DNA from: Lachnospiraceae bacterium
GTDB lineage: Bacteria > Bacillota > Clostridia > Lachnospirales > Lachnospiraceae
Length of the DNA: 64,000 bases
Direction: 5' to 3'
Assembly: GCA_003979345.1 (NCBI GenBank)
Contig: RYVZ01000002.1
Location: 105,845 to 169,844 of the forward strand
This document shows, in pieces, positions 24,707 to 34,353 of the stretch (position 1 is the first letter of the stretch; each line of letters starts with the position of its first letter). The translations under genes were made by a program, and so were the position numbers. Below the pieces are notes generated by a model. That model worked only from the letters and a program-made list of their open reading frames with translations, was not told the DNA's origin and did no database searches.

Positions 24707-26818
24707 ATGAGTGAAGTAATGAATGTGGAAGAAATTTTTGCATCGGACGTCTTTACACTTGGAAAAATGAAAGCAGTACTGCCGAAGGACGTCTATAAGG
24801 AAGTCAAAAAAGTCATGGATGAGGGCGGCGAGCTTTCCATGTCTGCGGCGAATGTGGTTGCGAAAGCGATGAAGGACTGGGCTGTCGCAAACGGCGCGAC
24901 TCATTACACACATTGGTTCCAGCCGCTGACTGGCATTACGGCAGAAAAGCACGATGCGTTTGTCACGCATCCGGATGAGACAGGGAAGATGCTGACTGAG
25001 TTTTCGGGCAAGGAGCTGATCAAGGGCGAACCGGATGCTTCTTCGTTTCCGTCGGGAGGACTGCGGGCGACGTTTGAGGCGAGGGGATATACCGTCTGGG
25101 ATATCACATCTCCGGCATTCTTAAAGGAATCCGGCTGCGGCATGATCCTTTGTATCCCGACTGCGTTCTGCTCCTATACAGGAGAGGCGCTTGATAAAAA
25201 AACGCCGCTTCTCCGGTCGATGGAGGCGCTTTCCGAACAGGCTCTGCGGATCGTCCGGCTGTTTGGCAATCAGGGAGCGACGAAGGTTTCGGCGTCAGTC
25301 GGACCGGAGCAGGAATATTTTCTGGTGGATAAGGAGTTATATATGAAGCGCCCCGACTTAATGTTTGCGGGGAGAACGCTGTTCGGCGCGCCGGCTCCTA
25401 AGGGACAGGAGATGGAGGATCACTATTTCGGTGTCATCAAGGAGCGTGTCGGCGCATATATGAAAGACCTGAATATTGAGCTTTGGAAGCTTGGAGTGAC
25501 TGCCAAGACACAGCATAATGAGGTCGCGCCTGCACAGCACGAATTAGCGCCGATCTACGAGACGGCGAACATTGCTGTCGATCACAACCAGCTTGTCATG
25601 GAAGCAATGAAGCGCGTTGCCTATAAGCATGATATGCGCTGTCTGCTTCACGAGAAGCCTTATGCGGGTGTGAACGGTTCCGGTAAGCATAATAACTGGT
25701 CGATCACGACGGATAACGGTGTGAATCTGTTAGATCCGGGAGATACGCCGAATGAAAATATCCAGTTCCTTTTGGTACTGGCCTGCATTATGAAAGCGGT
25801 CGATACCCATGCGGATCTGCTCAGACAGAGTGCATCCGACGTCGGAAATGATCACAGGCTTGGCGCAAACGAGGCGCCGCCCGCCGTCATTTCCATGTTC
25901 CTCGGGGAACAGCTTGACGACGTTGTGACACAGCTTGTCGAGACGGGAATTGCCAAAAGCTTAAAAGAAGGCGGCAAGCTCATGACGGGCGTCAAGACGC
26001 TGACGGATTTGGATAAGGATGCGACGGATAGAAACAGAACGTCACCGTTTGCATTTACCGGAAATAAATTTGAGTTCCGTATGGTCGGCTCGGCGGATTC
26101 GATCGCAAGCCCGAATACGATCTTAAACGCGATCGTTGCCGAGGCGTTCTGCGAGGCTGCAGACAGGCTTGAGGGCGCAGAAGATTTTGAGGCTGCGGTA
26201 CACGATCTAATCAAGGAATATATGACCAAATATCAGCGCATTATCTTTAACGGTGACGGTTATTCAGACGAGTGGATCGAGGAAGCTGAACGGCGCGGTC
26301 TGCCGAATATCAAGTCCATGATCGAGGCGGCAGGTTCCCTGACGACCGATAAAGCGGTAAAACTGTTTGAGAGGTTTGGTATTTTTACGGAGAAAGAGCT
26401 TGCATCGCGCGAGGAGATCATTTATGAGACCTATGCCAAGACGATCAATATTGAGGCGCTGACGATGATCGATATGGCGGGAAAACAGATCATTCCGGCA
26501 GTCATAGGCTATACAAAGAGCCTTGCGGATACGATCAATGCAGTGAAGGCGGCGGGCTGTGACGCGTCCATGCAGATTGAGCTTTTGAAGGAGACGTCCG
26601 CACTTCTTTGTGAGATGAAGGATGCGCTTGCATCGCTGAAGCAGGCAGAGGCGGAAGCATCTGCAATGACGGATGTGAGGGAGCAGGCGTTCTTCTATAA
26701 AGATACGATCATGAAGATCATGGAGCAGTTACGTGCGCCTGCGGATAAGCTTGAAATGATTGTAGATAAGGAACTGTGGCCGTTCCCGACCTACGGAGAG
26801 TTGATGTTTGAAGTATAA
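24707..26818 (+). CDS. glnN: glutamine synthetase, type III
   Basis: ATP-dependent ammonia assimilation into glutamine. The 703 residues match class III glutamine synthetase (GlnN), much longer than the roughly 450 of GlnA. Motifs are THYTHWFQPLTG, FPSGGLRATFEARGY, SVGPEQEYFLVD, EVAPAQHELAPI and NGSGKHNNWSI. The start is preceded by GGGAGGAGC. It is a single-gene unit behind a long leader with two promoters and an attenuator-like hairpin, and it ends in a strong terminator. Confidence 0.97.
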   Translation: MSEVMNVEEIFASDVFTLGKMKAVLPKDVYKEVKKVMDEGGELSMSAANVVAKAMKDWAVANGATHYTHWFQPLTGITAEKHDAFVTHPDETGKMLTEFSGKELIKGEPDASSFPSGGLRATFEARGYTVWDITSPAFLKESGCGMILCIPTAFCSYTGEALDKKTPLLRSMEALSEQALRIVRLFGNQGATKVSASVGPEQEYFLVDKELYMKRPDLMFAGRTLFGAPAPKGQEMEDHYFGVIKERVGAYMKDLNIELWKLGVTAKTQHNEVAPAQHELAPIYETANIAVDHNQLVMEAMKRVAYKHDMRCLLHEKPYAGVNGSGKHNNWSITTDNGVNLLDPGDTPNENIQFLLVLACIMKAVDTHADLLRQSASDVGNDHRLGANEAPPAVISMFLGEQLDDVVTQLVETGIAKSLKEGGKLMTGVKTLTDLDKDATDRNRTSPFAFTGNKFEFRMVGSADSIASPNTILNAIVAEAFCEAADRLEGAEDFEAAVHDLIKEYMTKYQRIIFNGDGYSDEWIEEAERRGLPNIKSMIEAAGSLTTDKAVKLFERFGIFTEKELASREEIIYETYAKTINIEALTMIDMAGKQIIPAVIGYTKSLADTINAVKAAGCDASMQIELLKETSALLCEMKDALASLKQAEAEASAMTDVREQAFFYKDTIMKIMEQLRAPADKLEMIVDKELWPFPTYGELMFEV

Positions 26819-26859
26819 ATCTAAATTAAATTTGAAGTGGAAGAGTATAAAAAAGAAAG

Positions 26860-26912
26860 CGAAGATTCTCTAAGACCGGAAAGTACCCGGTTTAAGAGAA
26901 TCTTCGTTTTTT
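26860..26912 (+). terminator. CTAAG-type terminator after glnN
   Basis: The outer 12-bp stem CGAAGATTCTCT (26860-26871) pairs with AGAGAATCTTCG (26895-26906). The inner ACCGG/CCGGT stem has an AAAGTAC-type loop. TTTTTT follows directly. It is the clearest terminator of the family. Confidence 0.9.
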
Positions 26913-26951
26913 CTGTCTGCCCTGATGAGCGTTTTTCTTCTTTGACTGTGC

Positions 26952-27410
26952 TCACACATCCATGATCGGAACTTTCTTATATCCTCTGCTTTTTTTGATC
27001 TGTTTCACCTGATCCTTGGTGATATCGGAGGCGACGAGGATTTCTTCTCCCGTCATCAGATCCCTGATCCAAAACTCATAGCTGTTATCCGTGGACATGA
27101 ATTTTGTCGGTTTTTTAGCTAAAATGTGTTTTGCATAGGGCTCGAAATTCTGACGGCAGCCAAAATCACCAACGGCCATTTCAGCCTTCGCTTCTTTGTT
27201 TTTTAATTCGATACCTCTCCCGCATACGGGACACATTTTGAAATAAATTTTCCTGACGGGAAAAAGCGGTATGTATTCTAAGTGCGCCCAAACGCTATTC
27301 CTGACATATCCTTTTTGGTATATTCTGTGGCAGACAGGACATTCTTCTCTCTGTCCGAAATAACCTGTGAGTTTTGTAAAAACATGGGTTCCGTAAACGA
27401 TCACTGCCAT
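26952..27410 (-). CDS. Zinc-ribbon protein of unknown function
   Basis: A 152-residue protein with two CxxC pairs (CPVCHRIYQKG near residue 24 and CPVCGRGIE near residue 60), which probably bind one zinc. A mixed C-terminal region follows (NSYEFWIRDLMTGEEILVASDITKDQVKQIKKS). There is no signal peptide. No specific family is recognised. It has its own promoter and is divergent from uvrB, with the LexA box between them. Confidence 0.65.
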   Translation of the reverse strand: MAVIVYGTHVFTKLTGYFGQREECPVCHRIYQKGYVRNSVWAHLEYIPLFPVRKIYFKMCPVCGRGIELKNKEAKAEMAVGDFGCRQNFEPYAKHILAKKPTKFMSTDNSYEFWIRDLMTGEEILVASDITKDQVKQIKKSRGYKKVPIMDV

Positions 27411-27490
27411 AATGCATTCCCTTCATCGTGCAGTTTCTTTATATTGTTCCCGCCGGCGGCTGTCGGCAGCGGGTCCTCGTGCACGCACAT

Positions 27491-27520
27491 AGCATATCAT
27501 GTCCGCCGTTTTTCTGTCAA
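27491..27520 (-). promoter_or_regulatory. Promoter of the zinc-ribbon gene
   Basis: On the reverse strand TTGACA (27515-27520) and TATGCT (27491-27496) are 18 bases apart. It lies about 80 bp upstream of the start. Confidence 0.6.
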
Positions 27521-27540
27521 ACGGAATATTTTGATTGAAT

Positions 27541-27552
27541 GAACAAATGTTC
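27541..27552 (+). promoter_or_regulatory. LexA (DinR) SOS box
   Basis: GAACAAATGTTC matches the Gram-positive SOS operator core GAAC-N4-GTTC, followed by G as in the longer consensus. It sits between a possible -35/-10 pair (TTGATT 27531-27536, GATAAT 27553-27558) and just upstream of the main uvrB promoter. Confidence 0.85.
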
Positions 27553-27562
27553 GATAATGTTA

Positions 27563-27591
27563 TGGACAATAAAAATGAGCTGTGGTATACT
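27563..27591 (+). promoter_or_regulatory. uvrB promoter
   Basis: TGGACA (27563-27568) and TATACT (27586-27591) are 17 bases apart, 11 bases downstream of the LexA box. Confidence 0.65.
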
Positions 27592-27700
27592 CAGAGAACG
27601 GGATGGATGAAGTGCAAAAGTAGAGAATCAGATGGTAAAGATCATTATAAAGATCACTGCGATCTGAAGACGATCATATGCGGAATGAAAGGCTTTTATT

Positions 27701-29680
27701 ATGGATCATTTTGAATTGGTATCAGAATATGCCCCGACCGGCGACCAGCCGGATGCGATCAAAGAACTGGTTGCCGGATTCCGGGAAGGTAATCAATTTC
27801 AGACCTTACTTGGTGTCACGGGTTCGGGAAAGACGTTCACGATGGCGAATGTCATACAGGAACTGAACAGACCAACCTTGATCATCGCCCATAATAAGAC
27901 TTTGGCGGCGCAGCTATACGGCGAGTTCAAAGAATTTTTTCCGAATAATGCGGTGGAGTATTTTGTGTCCTACTACGATTACTATCAGCCGGAGGCTTAT
28001 GTGCCGTCTTCGGACACCTACATTGCGAAGGATTCCGCTGTGAATGAAGAGATCGACAGACTGCGGCTGTCAGCGACTGCCTCGCTGACAGAGCGCCGGG
28101 ATGTGATCGTGGTAGCGAGCGTATCCTGCATTTACGGTTTGGGAAGTCCGGATGATTATATGGGGATGGTAGTATCCCTGCGTCCGGGAATGACAAAGGA
28201 CAGGGATCAGGTCATTCATGAGCTGATCGATATGCAGTATGAGAGAAATGACTTGGATCTTGCGAGAAGCTGCTTCCGCGTGCATGGAGATGTGCTTGAG
28301 ATAAATCCGGCGCAGGGCTCCGATGCGCTGATCCGGGTGGAATTTTTCGGCGATGAGATCGAGCGCATCACGGAAGTTGAACCGCTGACAGGCAAGGCAC
28401 TCTCGGTGTTGGAGCATGTGATGATATTTCCGGCGTCCCATTACGTCGTGGCGCAGGAGAAGATCAAACGCGCCTGTGATGCGATCGAGGAAGAACTGAA
28501 AGAAAGAGTAGTGTTCTTCAAACAGGAGGACAAGCTGTTAGAGGCGCAGCGAATTGCGGAGCGGACGAACTTCGATGTGGAGATGCTCAGGGAGACCGGA
28601 TTCTGTTCCGGCATCGAGAACTATTCCAGACACTTAAACGGGACGAAAGCGGGAGAGCCGCCGCAGTGTCTGATGGACTATTTTCACGATGATTTTCTGA
28701 TCATCATTGACGAATCCCATATTACGATTCCGCAGATCAGGGGCATGTATGCGGGCGACCGTTCACGCAAGACGACGCTTGTTGATTATGGGTTCCGTCT
28801 GCCGTCGGCGCTTGACAACCGGCCGCTCAACTTTATGGAATTTGAACAACATATAGATCAGATGCTGTTTGTATCTGCGACGCCAAATGTCTATGAACAG
28901 GAACATGAGCTGCTGCGCGTCGAGCAGATCATCCGCCCGACCGGGCTGCTTGATCCGGAAGTATCGGTCCGTCCGATCGAAGGGCAGATCGACGACCTGA
29001 TCGGCGAGATCCGCAGGGAGACGGGACGAAAGAATAAAGTACTTGTGACGACGCTCACAAAACGAATGGCAGAAGATCTGACGGAGTATATGAAGGATGT
29101 CGGTATCCGTGTCAAGTATCTGCACTCGGATATTGATACGCTCGAACGCGCTGAGATCATCCGCGATATGAGACTGGACGTGTTTGACGTGCTGGTCGGG
29201 ATCAATTTATTGAGAGAAGGACTGGATATTCCGGAAATTTCACTAGTGGCGATCCTGGATGCGGACAAGGAGGGATTTCTTCGTTCTGAGACGTCACTGA
29301 TACAGACGATCGGACGTGCGGCGCGTAATTCTGACGGGCATGTCATTATGTATGCGGACCAGATCACGGATTCGATGCGCGTGGCGATCGAAGAGACGGA
29401 GCGCAGGCGCCGTATTCAGCAGAAGTATAACGAGGAGCACGGGATCACACCGCAGACGATCCGCAAAGCGGTGCGCGATCTGATCAGTATCAGCAAGAAG
29501 ATCGCCAAAGAAGAAGTGAAATTCGAAAAAGATCCTGAGTCCATGTCAAAAGAAGAACTGGAAAAGTTGATCGCGGCAGTCCAGAAGAAGATGAAGAAAG
29601 CGGCGGCGGAGCTTGACTTTGAGACAGCGGCAGAGCTGAGGGATAAAATGATGGAACTGAAGCGGAGGGCAGAAGAATAG
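27701..29680 (+). CDS. uvrB: excinuclease ABC subunit B
   Basis: Damage-verifying helicase-like subunit of nucleotide excision repair. The 659 residues include Walker A GVTGSGKTFTM, the beta-hairpin region YYDYYQPEAYVPSSDTYI, DESH in IIIDESHITIPQ, helicase motif VI (QTIGRAARN) and a C-terminal UVR domain (LEKLIAAVQKKM) that binds UvrC. It leads the uvrB-uvrA pair behind an SOS box, so damage induction is expected. uvrC is not in the window. Confidence 0.98.
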   Translation: MDHFELVSEYAPTGDQPDAIKELVAGFREGNQFQTLLGVTGSGKTFTMANVIQELNRPTLIIAHNKTLAAQLYGEFKEFFPNNAVEYFVSYYDYYQPEAYVPSSDTYIAKDSAVNEEIDRLRLSATASLTERRDVIVVASVSCIYGLGSPDDYMGMVVSLRPGMTKDRDQVIHELIDMQYERNDLDLARSCFRVHGDVLEINPAQGSDALIRVEFFGDEIERITEVEPLTGKALSVLEHVMIFPASHYVVAQEKIKRACDAIEEELKERVVFFKQEDKLLEAQRIAERTNFDVEMLRETGFCSGIENYSRHLNGTKAGEPPQCLMDYFHDDFLIIIDESHITIPQIRGMYAGDRSRKTTLVDYGFRLPSALDNRPLNFMEFEQHIDQMLFVSATPNVYEQEHELLRVEQIIRPTGLLDPEVSVRPIEGQIDDLIGEIRRETGRKNKVLVTTLTKRMAEDLTEYMKDVGIRVKYLHSDIDTLERAEIIRDMRLDVFDVLVGINLLREGLDIPEISLVAILDADKEGFLRSETSLIQTIGRAARNSDGHVIMYADQITDSMRVAIEETERRRRIQQKYNEEHGITPQTIRKAVRDLISISKKIAKEEVKFEKDPESMSKEELEKLIAAVQKKMKKAAAELDFETAAELRDKMMELKRRAEE

Positions 29681-29929
29681 GGCAGAGGAATAAGTCAGAG
29701 GAATCGGGCAGGAAGCAGCAGAAACGGGGAAAGAGTGTTTGGGAGTGAAAGAAAAGGAGAGCGGATCAGGAAACGGAAGCTATAAGGAATAAACAGCAGA
29801 GGAATAAAGGGATAAAGAAACAGAGAAATAGAGAGGCAAAAAAACAGTAAAACAAAAAGCAGTATATAAAAAACAGAAAATAAAGAAACAAAGAAAAACG
29901 GCTGGGGAAAAAGAAGGAGCGGACGAAGC
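29681..29929 (+). other. Purine-rich uvrB-uvrA spacer
   Basis: A 249-bp gap composed almost entirely of A and G on the forward strand, with many GAAA, AGAGG and AAACAG words and few pyrimidines. No promoter, hairpin or credible short gene was found. It probably keeps uvrA in the uvrB transcript; AAGGAG at its end serves uvrA. Confidence 0.6.
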
Positions 29930-32812
29930 ATGGCAGCAAAGAAAATGCTTGCACCGTCGGAATGTATTCGGATCCGGGGGGCAAACGAGCATAACCTGAA
30001 AAACATTGATATTGATATACCAAGAAACAAACTGGTGGTTTTAACGGGACTTTCCGGATCGGGAAAATCGTCTTTAGCGTTTGATACGATCTATGCGGAG
30101 GGGCAGAGGCGTTACATGGAGTCGCTGTCTTCCTATGCGAGACAGTTTTTAGGCCAGATGGAAAAGCCGAATGTGGAAAAGATCGAGGGGCTGTCACCGG
30201 CGATTTCCATCGACCAGAAATCAACGAACCGTAATCCGCGGTCGACGGTTGGGACCGTGACGGAGATCTATGATTATTTTCGTCTGCTCTATGCACGTAT
30301 TGGGATTCCACATTGCCCGGAATGTGGCAGGGAGATCAGAAAGCAGACAGTCGATGAGATGTGCGACCAGATCATGGAACTTGCGGAGGGTACCAGGTTG
30401 CAGCTGCTTGCGCCCGTCGTCCGCGGGAAAAAGGGAGAGCATGCCAAGGTGCTCGCGCGTGCCGCAAGGAGCGGGTATGTGCGCGTGATCGTAGATGGCA
30501 GCATGTATGAGCTGTCGGAAGAGATCAAACTGGATAAAAACATTAAGCACACGATAGAGGTCGTTGTTGATCGTCTGATCGTAAAGCCCGGAATCGAGAG
30601 CAGATTGACAAGTTCCATAGAGAATACGCTGGCTCTGGCGGAAGGGCTGATGGTGGTGGATGTGATCGACGGGGAGCGCCTTCAGTTCAGTCAGAGTTTT
30701 GCCTGCCCTGACTGCGGCATCAGCATCGATGAGATCGAACCGAGGAGCTTTTCTTTTAATAATCCGTTCGGTGCCTGCCCGGATTGCTTCGGGCTAGGCT
30801 ATAAGATGGAATTTGACCCGGAGCTGATGATCCCGGACCGCAGCATAAGCCTGAATGAAGGTGCCATTGTCGCGATGGGCTGGGTGTCAAGCTCCGACGA
30901 GGGAAGCTTTACCCACGCGCTTCTTGAGGCTTTGTCAAAATCGTATGGATTTTCTCTGGATACGCCGTTTGAGGAGCTTTCCGAAGAAGTTCAGAATGTG
31001 ATCATTTCGGGCACAAACGGGCGTCAGGTGAAGGTGCATTATAAAGGGCAGCGGGGGGAAGGGGTCTATCCGATCGCGTTTGAAGGCTTGATCCAGAATA
31101 TGCAGAAACGCTATCGTGAGACAAGCTCGGAGATGATGAAGCAGGAGTATGAGACGTTCATGAAAATAACGCCCTGTAAGCTCTGTAAAGGGATGCGGTT
31201 AAAGAAGACGTCGCTTGCGGTAACGGTCTGCGATAAGAATATTTATGAGATCACTTCGCTTTCTATCAAAGCTCTGGCGATTTTTTTGGAGACACTCACG
31301 CTGACAAAACAGCAACAATTAATTGGAGAGCAGATCTTAAAGGAGATACGCGCGCGCGTACGTTTTCTGGTTGACGTTGGACTGGAATACTTAAGCCTTT
31401 CCAGGGCGACGGCGAGCTTATCGGGCGGCGAGGCACAGAGGATCCGTCTGGCAACCCAGATCGGTTCGGGGCTTGTCGGCGTGTGTTATATTTTGGATGA
31501 GCCGAGCATCGGACTTCATCAGCGTGACAATGATAAGCTGCTTGCCACATTGAAGCGGCTGCGCGATCTCGGTAATTCCGTACTTGTTGTGGAGCATGAC
31601 GAGGATACGATGCTGGCGGCGGACGATATCGTGGATATCGGTCCGGGTGCCGGGGAGCATGGCGGCGAAGTTGTTGCCCATGGGACGGCGGAAGAGATCA
31701 TGAAAGTGAAGGAATCTGTCACAGGTCAGTATTTAAGCGGCACAAAATGCATTCCCGTACCAAAGACGAGAAGAAAGCCGACGGGATATCTGACGGTGAA
31801 GCGCGCAAGGGAACATAATCTGAAAAAGATTGACGTGGATATTCCGCTTGGCGTATTCACCTGCGTGACGGGGGTTTCCGGATCGGGGAAAAGCTCGCTG
31901 GTCAATGAGATCCTGTATAAGCATCTGGCAAAAAAATTGAACCGTGCGCGCACGATCGCGGGAGCGCATGATACGATCCTTCATGTGGAAGAGCTGGATA
32001 AGGTCATCAATATTGACCAGTCTCCGATCGGGCGCACGCCGCGTTCTAATCCTGCTACGTACACGGGCGTTTTCGATCAGATCAGGGATCTGTTTGCGGG
32101 CACGACAGATGCGAAAGCGCGCGGCTACAGCAAGGGACGGTTCAGCTTTAACGTGAAGGGCGGGCGTTGTGAAGCGTGCAGCGGGGACGGCATTATTAAA
32201 ATAGAAATGCATTTTCTGCCGGATGTCTATGTGCCCTGTGAGGTGTGCGGCGGAAAGCGCTATAACAGAGAGACGCTGGATGTCAAATATAAGGATAAAA
32301 ATATTTATGACGTGCTGAACATGACGGTAGAGGAAGCGGTACATTTTTTTGAGAATGTACCGTCCATCCGGAGGAAGATCGAGACGTTATATGATGTGGG
32401 GCTTTCCTATATCCGTCTGGGGCAGCCCTCGACAACGCTTTCGGGCGGCGAGGCACAGCGCATTAAGCTGGCAACCGAGCTGTCGAAGCGTGACACGGGG
32501 CATACGATCTATATATTGGATGAGCCGACGACCGGACTGCATTTTGCCGACGTGCATAAGCTTGTGGATATTTTGCACCGTCTGGCAGACGGGGGAAATA
32601 CCGTAGTCGTGATCGAACACAATTTGGACGTGATCAAGACGGCGGACTATATCATTGACATGGGACCGGAGGGCGGTGACGGCGGCGGTACGGTGATTGC
32701 GAAAGGGACGCCGGAGCAGGTCGCACAGATACCGGAATCTTATACGGGCTCTTATATCCGGAAAATATTGGAAAAGGAAAATCACAGAAAAATGCAAAAA
32801 AGCACGAAATGA
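29930..32812 (+). CDS. uvrA: excinuclease ABC subunit A
   Basis: DNA-damage recognition ATPase of nucleotide excision repair. The 960 residues carry two ABC modules (Walker A GLSGSGKSSLAF and GVSGSGKSSLVN; signatures LSGGEAQRIRLATQ and LSGGEAQRIKLATE) and several zinc-binding CxxC pairs (CPECG, CPDCG, CPDCFG, CKLCKG, CEACSG, CEVCGG). About 20 extra residues lie at the N-terminus compared with many homologues (MAAKKMLAPSE). AAGGAG lies 11 bases upstream of the start; Met6 is an alternative. Confidence 0.97.
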   Translation: MAAKKMLAPSECIRIRGANEHNLKNIDIDIPRNKLVVLTGLSGSGKSSLAFDTIYAEGQRRYMESLSSYARQFLGQMEKPNVEKIEGLSPAISIDQKSTNRNPRSTVGTVTEIYDYFRLLYARIGIPHCPECGREIRKQTVDEMCDQIMELAEGTRLQLLAPVVRGKKGEHAKVLARAARSGYVRVIVDGSMYELSEEIKLDKNIKHTIEVVVDRLIVKPGIESRLTSSIENTLALAEGLMVVDVIDGERLQFSQSFACPDCGISIDEIEPRSFSFNNPFGACPDCFGLGYKMEFDPELMIPDRSISLNEGAIVAMGWVSSSDEGSFTHALLEALSKSYGFSLDTPFEELSEEVQNVIISGTNGRQVKVHYKGQRGEGVYPIAFEGLIQNMQKRYRETSSEMMKQEYETFMKITPCKLCKGMRLKKTSLAVTVCDKNIYEITSLSIKALAIFLETLTLTKQQQLIGEQILKEIRARVRFLVDVGLEYLSLSRATASLSGGEAQRIRLATQIGSGLVGVCYILDEPSIGLHQRDNDKLLATLKRLRDLGNSVLVVEHDEDTMLAADDIVDIGPGAGEHGGEVVAHGTAEEIMKVKESVTGQYLSGTKCIPVPKTRRKPTGYLTVKRAREHNLKKIDVDIPLGVFTCVTGVSGSGKSSLVNEILYKHLAKKLNRARTIAGAHDTILHVEELDKVINIDQSPIGRTPRSNPATYTGVFDQIRDLFAGTTDAKARGYSKGRFSFNVKGGRCEACSGDGIIKIEMHFLPDVYVPCEVCGGKRYNRETLDVKYKDKNIYDVLNMTVEEAVHFFENVPSIRRKIETLYDVGLSYIRLGQPSTTLSGGEAQRIKLATELSKRDTGHTIYILDEPTTGLHFADVHKLVDILHRLADGGNTVVVIEHNLDVIKTADYIIDMGPEGGDGGGTVIAKGTPEQVAQIPESYTGSYIRKILEKENHRKMQKSTK

Positions 32813-32912
32813 CCTTTATTTTTCGTAAAAACAGCCGATAAATAATATTAGATGCAGGGAGGCACGGATACGGAGGCGGACGGAACCGCTTTTCGTTTCG
32901 TGCTTTCTTTTT
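32799..32912 (+). terminator. Possible long-range terminator after uvrA
   Basis: AAAGCACGAAA at the end of uvrA (32799-32809) is complementary over 11 bases to TTTCGTGCTTT (32896-32906), which is followed by CTTTTTTT. The 86-base loop contains a small GCGG/CCGC hairpin. The distance makes it uncertain. Confidence 0.35.
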
Positions 32913-32989
32913 TACTGGAGAAACGGTTCGCAGGTCCGGACCGGCAGCAGGAGAAAAACAAAAATTTTGTGAAGTTTTTTGAAACCCCT

Positions 32990-33017
32990 TTGAAAATGCG
33001 TTCTTATGGGTTATAAT
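32990..33017 (+). promoter_or_regulatory. Promoter of the mbl-flhO-flhP operon
   Basis: TTGAAA (32990-32995), 16-base spacer, consensus TATAAT (33012-33017). It lies about 120 bp upstream of mbl. Confidence 0.65.
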
Positions 33018-33139
33018 GGCTTGGTATGTTTATTTTTTACAGTAGATGGCAATGCTGATGATAGATTTTGCCATTTGGTCATGAACCTAAGAATCTTTGA
33101 TATAGAAATAGAGGAGAGAGTGAGAAAGGGGTTTGGAAC

Positions 33140-34135
33140 ATGCAGTACACGGATATCGGGATTGATTTGGGAACTGCGAGTATTCTTGTCTACATCAGGG
33201 GAAAAGGCGTCGTTTTGAAAGAGCCGTCCGTTGTCGCGTTTGACAGGGATACCAATAAGATAAAGGCAATCGGTGAGGACGCGCGTTTGATGCTGGGTAG
33301 AACGCCGGGCAATATCGTTGCGGTCAGACCGCTGAGGCAGGGCGTGATCTCAGACTATACTGTCACTGAGAAAATGATGAAGTATTTCATTCAGAAGGCG
33401 CTCGGAAGAAGGACGTTCCGCAAGCCCCGCATTGCCGTATGCGTGCCGAGCGGCGTGACAGAGGTTGAGAAGAAAGCGGTTGAGGACGCGACGTATCAGG
33501 CGGGTGCGCGTGAAGTTTCCATCATTGAGGAGCCGATCGCTGCGGCAATCGGCGCAGGAATCGATATCAGTAAGCCGTGCGGCAATATGATCGTTGATAT
33601 CGGGGGCGGAACATCCGATATCGCAGTCATTTCACTCGGCGGTACGGTGGTCAGTGCATCTATTAAAGTCGCAGGCGACGATTTTGACGAAGCGATCGTG
33701 CGCTATATGCGTAAAAAGCATAATCTTTTGATTGGTGAGAGAACGGCGGAGGATATCAAAATTAAGATCGGAACGGCGTTCAAACGTCCCGAGGTCGATT
33801 ATATGGAGGTCCGCGGACGGAATTTGGTGACAGGTCTGCCGCGTACCGTAAAGGTTTCTTCTGAGGAAACCGAGGAAGCGCTCAGAGAGACGACTTCCCA
33901 GATCATAGAGATCATACACAGCGTGCTTGAGAAGACACCGCCCGAGCTTGCTGCGGATATTGCAGACCGCGGTATTGTGTTGACGGGGGGCGGAAGTCTG
34001 TTGCGCGGTCTTGAGGATCTGATTGCCAGCAAGACGGGGATCAATACAATGACAGCGGAGGAGCCGATGACAGCGGTTGCCATCGGAACCGGTCGCTATG
34101 TGGAGTTCCTTGCGGGCTATCATGAGGAAAGCTGA
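33140..34135 (+). CDS. mbl: MreB-family cell-shape protein (Mbl-like)
   Basis: Bacterial actin homologue that organises lateral cell-wall synthesis. The 331 residues show DIGIDLGTASILVYI (phosphate 1), MIVDIGGGTSDIAVISLGG (phosphate 2) and LTGGGSLLRGLEDLI (adenosine motif). The synteny mbl-flhO-flhP is that of Bacillus subtilis, which favours Mbl over the mreBCD-linked MreB. Confidence 0.9.
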   Translation: MQYTDIGIDLGTASILVYIRGKGVVLKEPSVVAFDRDTNKIKAIGEDARLMLGRTPGNIVAVRPLRQGVISDYTVTEKMMKYFIQKALGRRTFRKPRIAVCVPSGVTEVEKKAVEDATYQAGAREVSIIEEPIAAAIGAGIDISKPCGNMIVDIGGGTSDIAVISLGGTVVSASIKVAGDDFDEAIVRYMRKKHNLLIGERTAEDIKIKIGTAFKRPEVDYMEVRGRNLVTGLPRTVKVSSEETEEALRETTSQIIEIIHSVLEKTPPELAADIADRGIVLTGGGSLLRGLEDLIASKTGINTMTAEEPMTAVAIGTGRYVEFLAGYHEES

Positions 34136-34142
34136 GCATAAG

Positions 34143-34238
34143 GGTATCATGCGGTTGTCATGAGTAAAGCGAAACGCGAGGGCATCATGAGATCATGAAG
34201 AAAGAGCGAAGCGCGAAGGCATCATGCTGATATCATGT
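34143..34238. repeat. Imperfect direct repeats with GCGAA and ATCATG words
   Basis: Two near-copies of a unit reading AGCGAAnCGCGAnGGCATCATG start near 34168 and 34205 (period 37), each followed by a further ATCATG word. A third, weaker ATCATG/TCATGA copy precedes them. They lie between mbl and flhO. A TTGACA occurs at 34308, but no convincing -10 follows. Confidence 0.45.
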
Positions 34239-34353
34239 GATTATTATAAGGGAAACAAAGAACGAGTGCTATCATGCGGGCTGTCACAACGAGAGCCGGG
34301 TATGATTTGACAATAGAGAAGGTAACGGACAAAAATACGGTAAGGAGGCAGTC

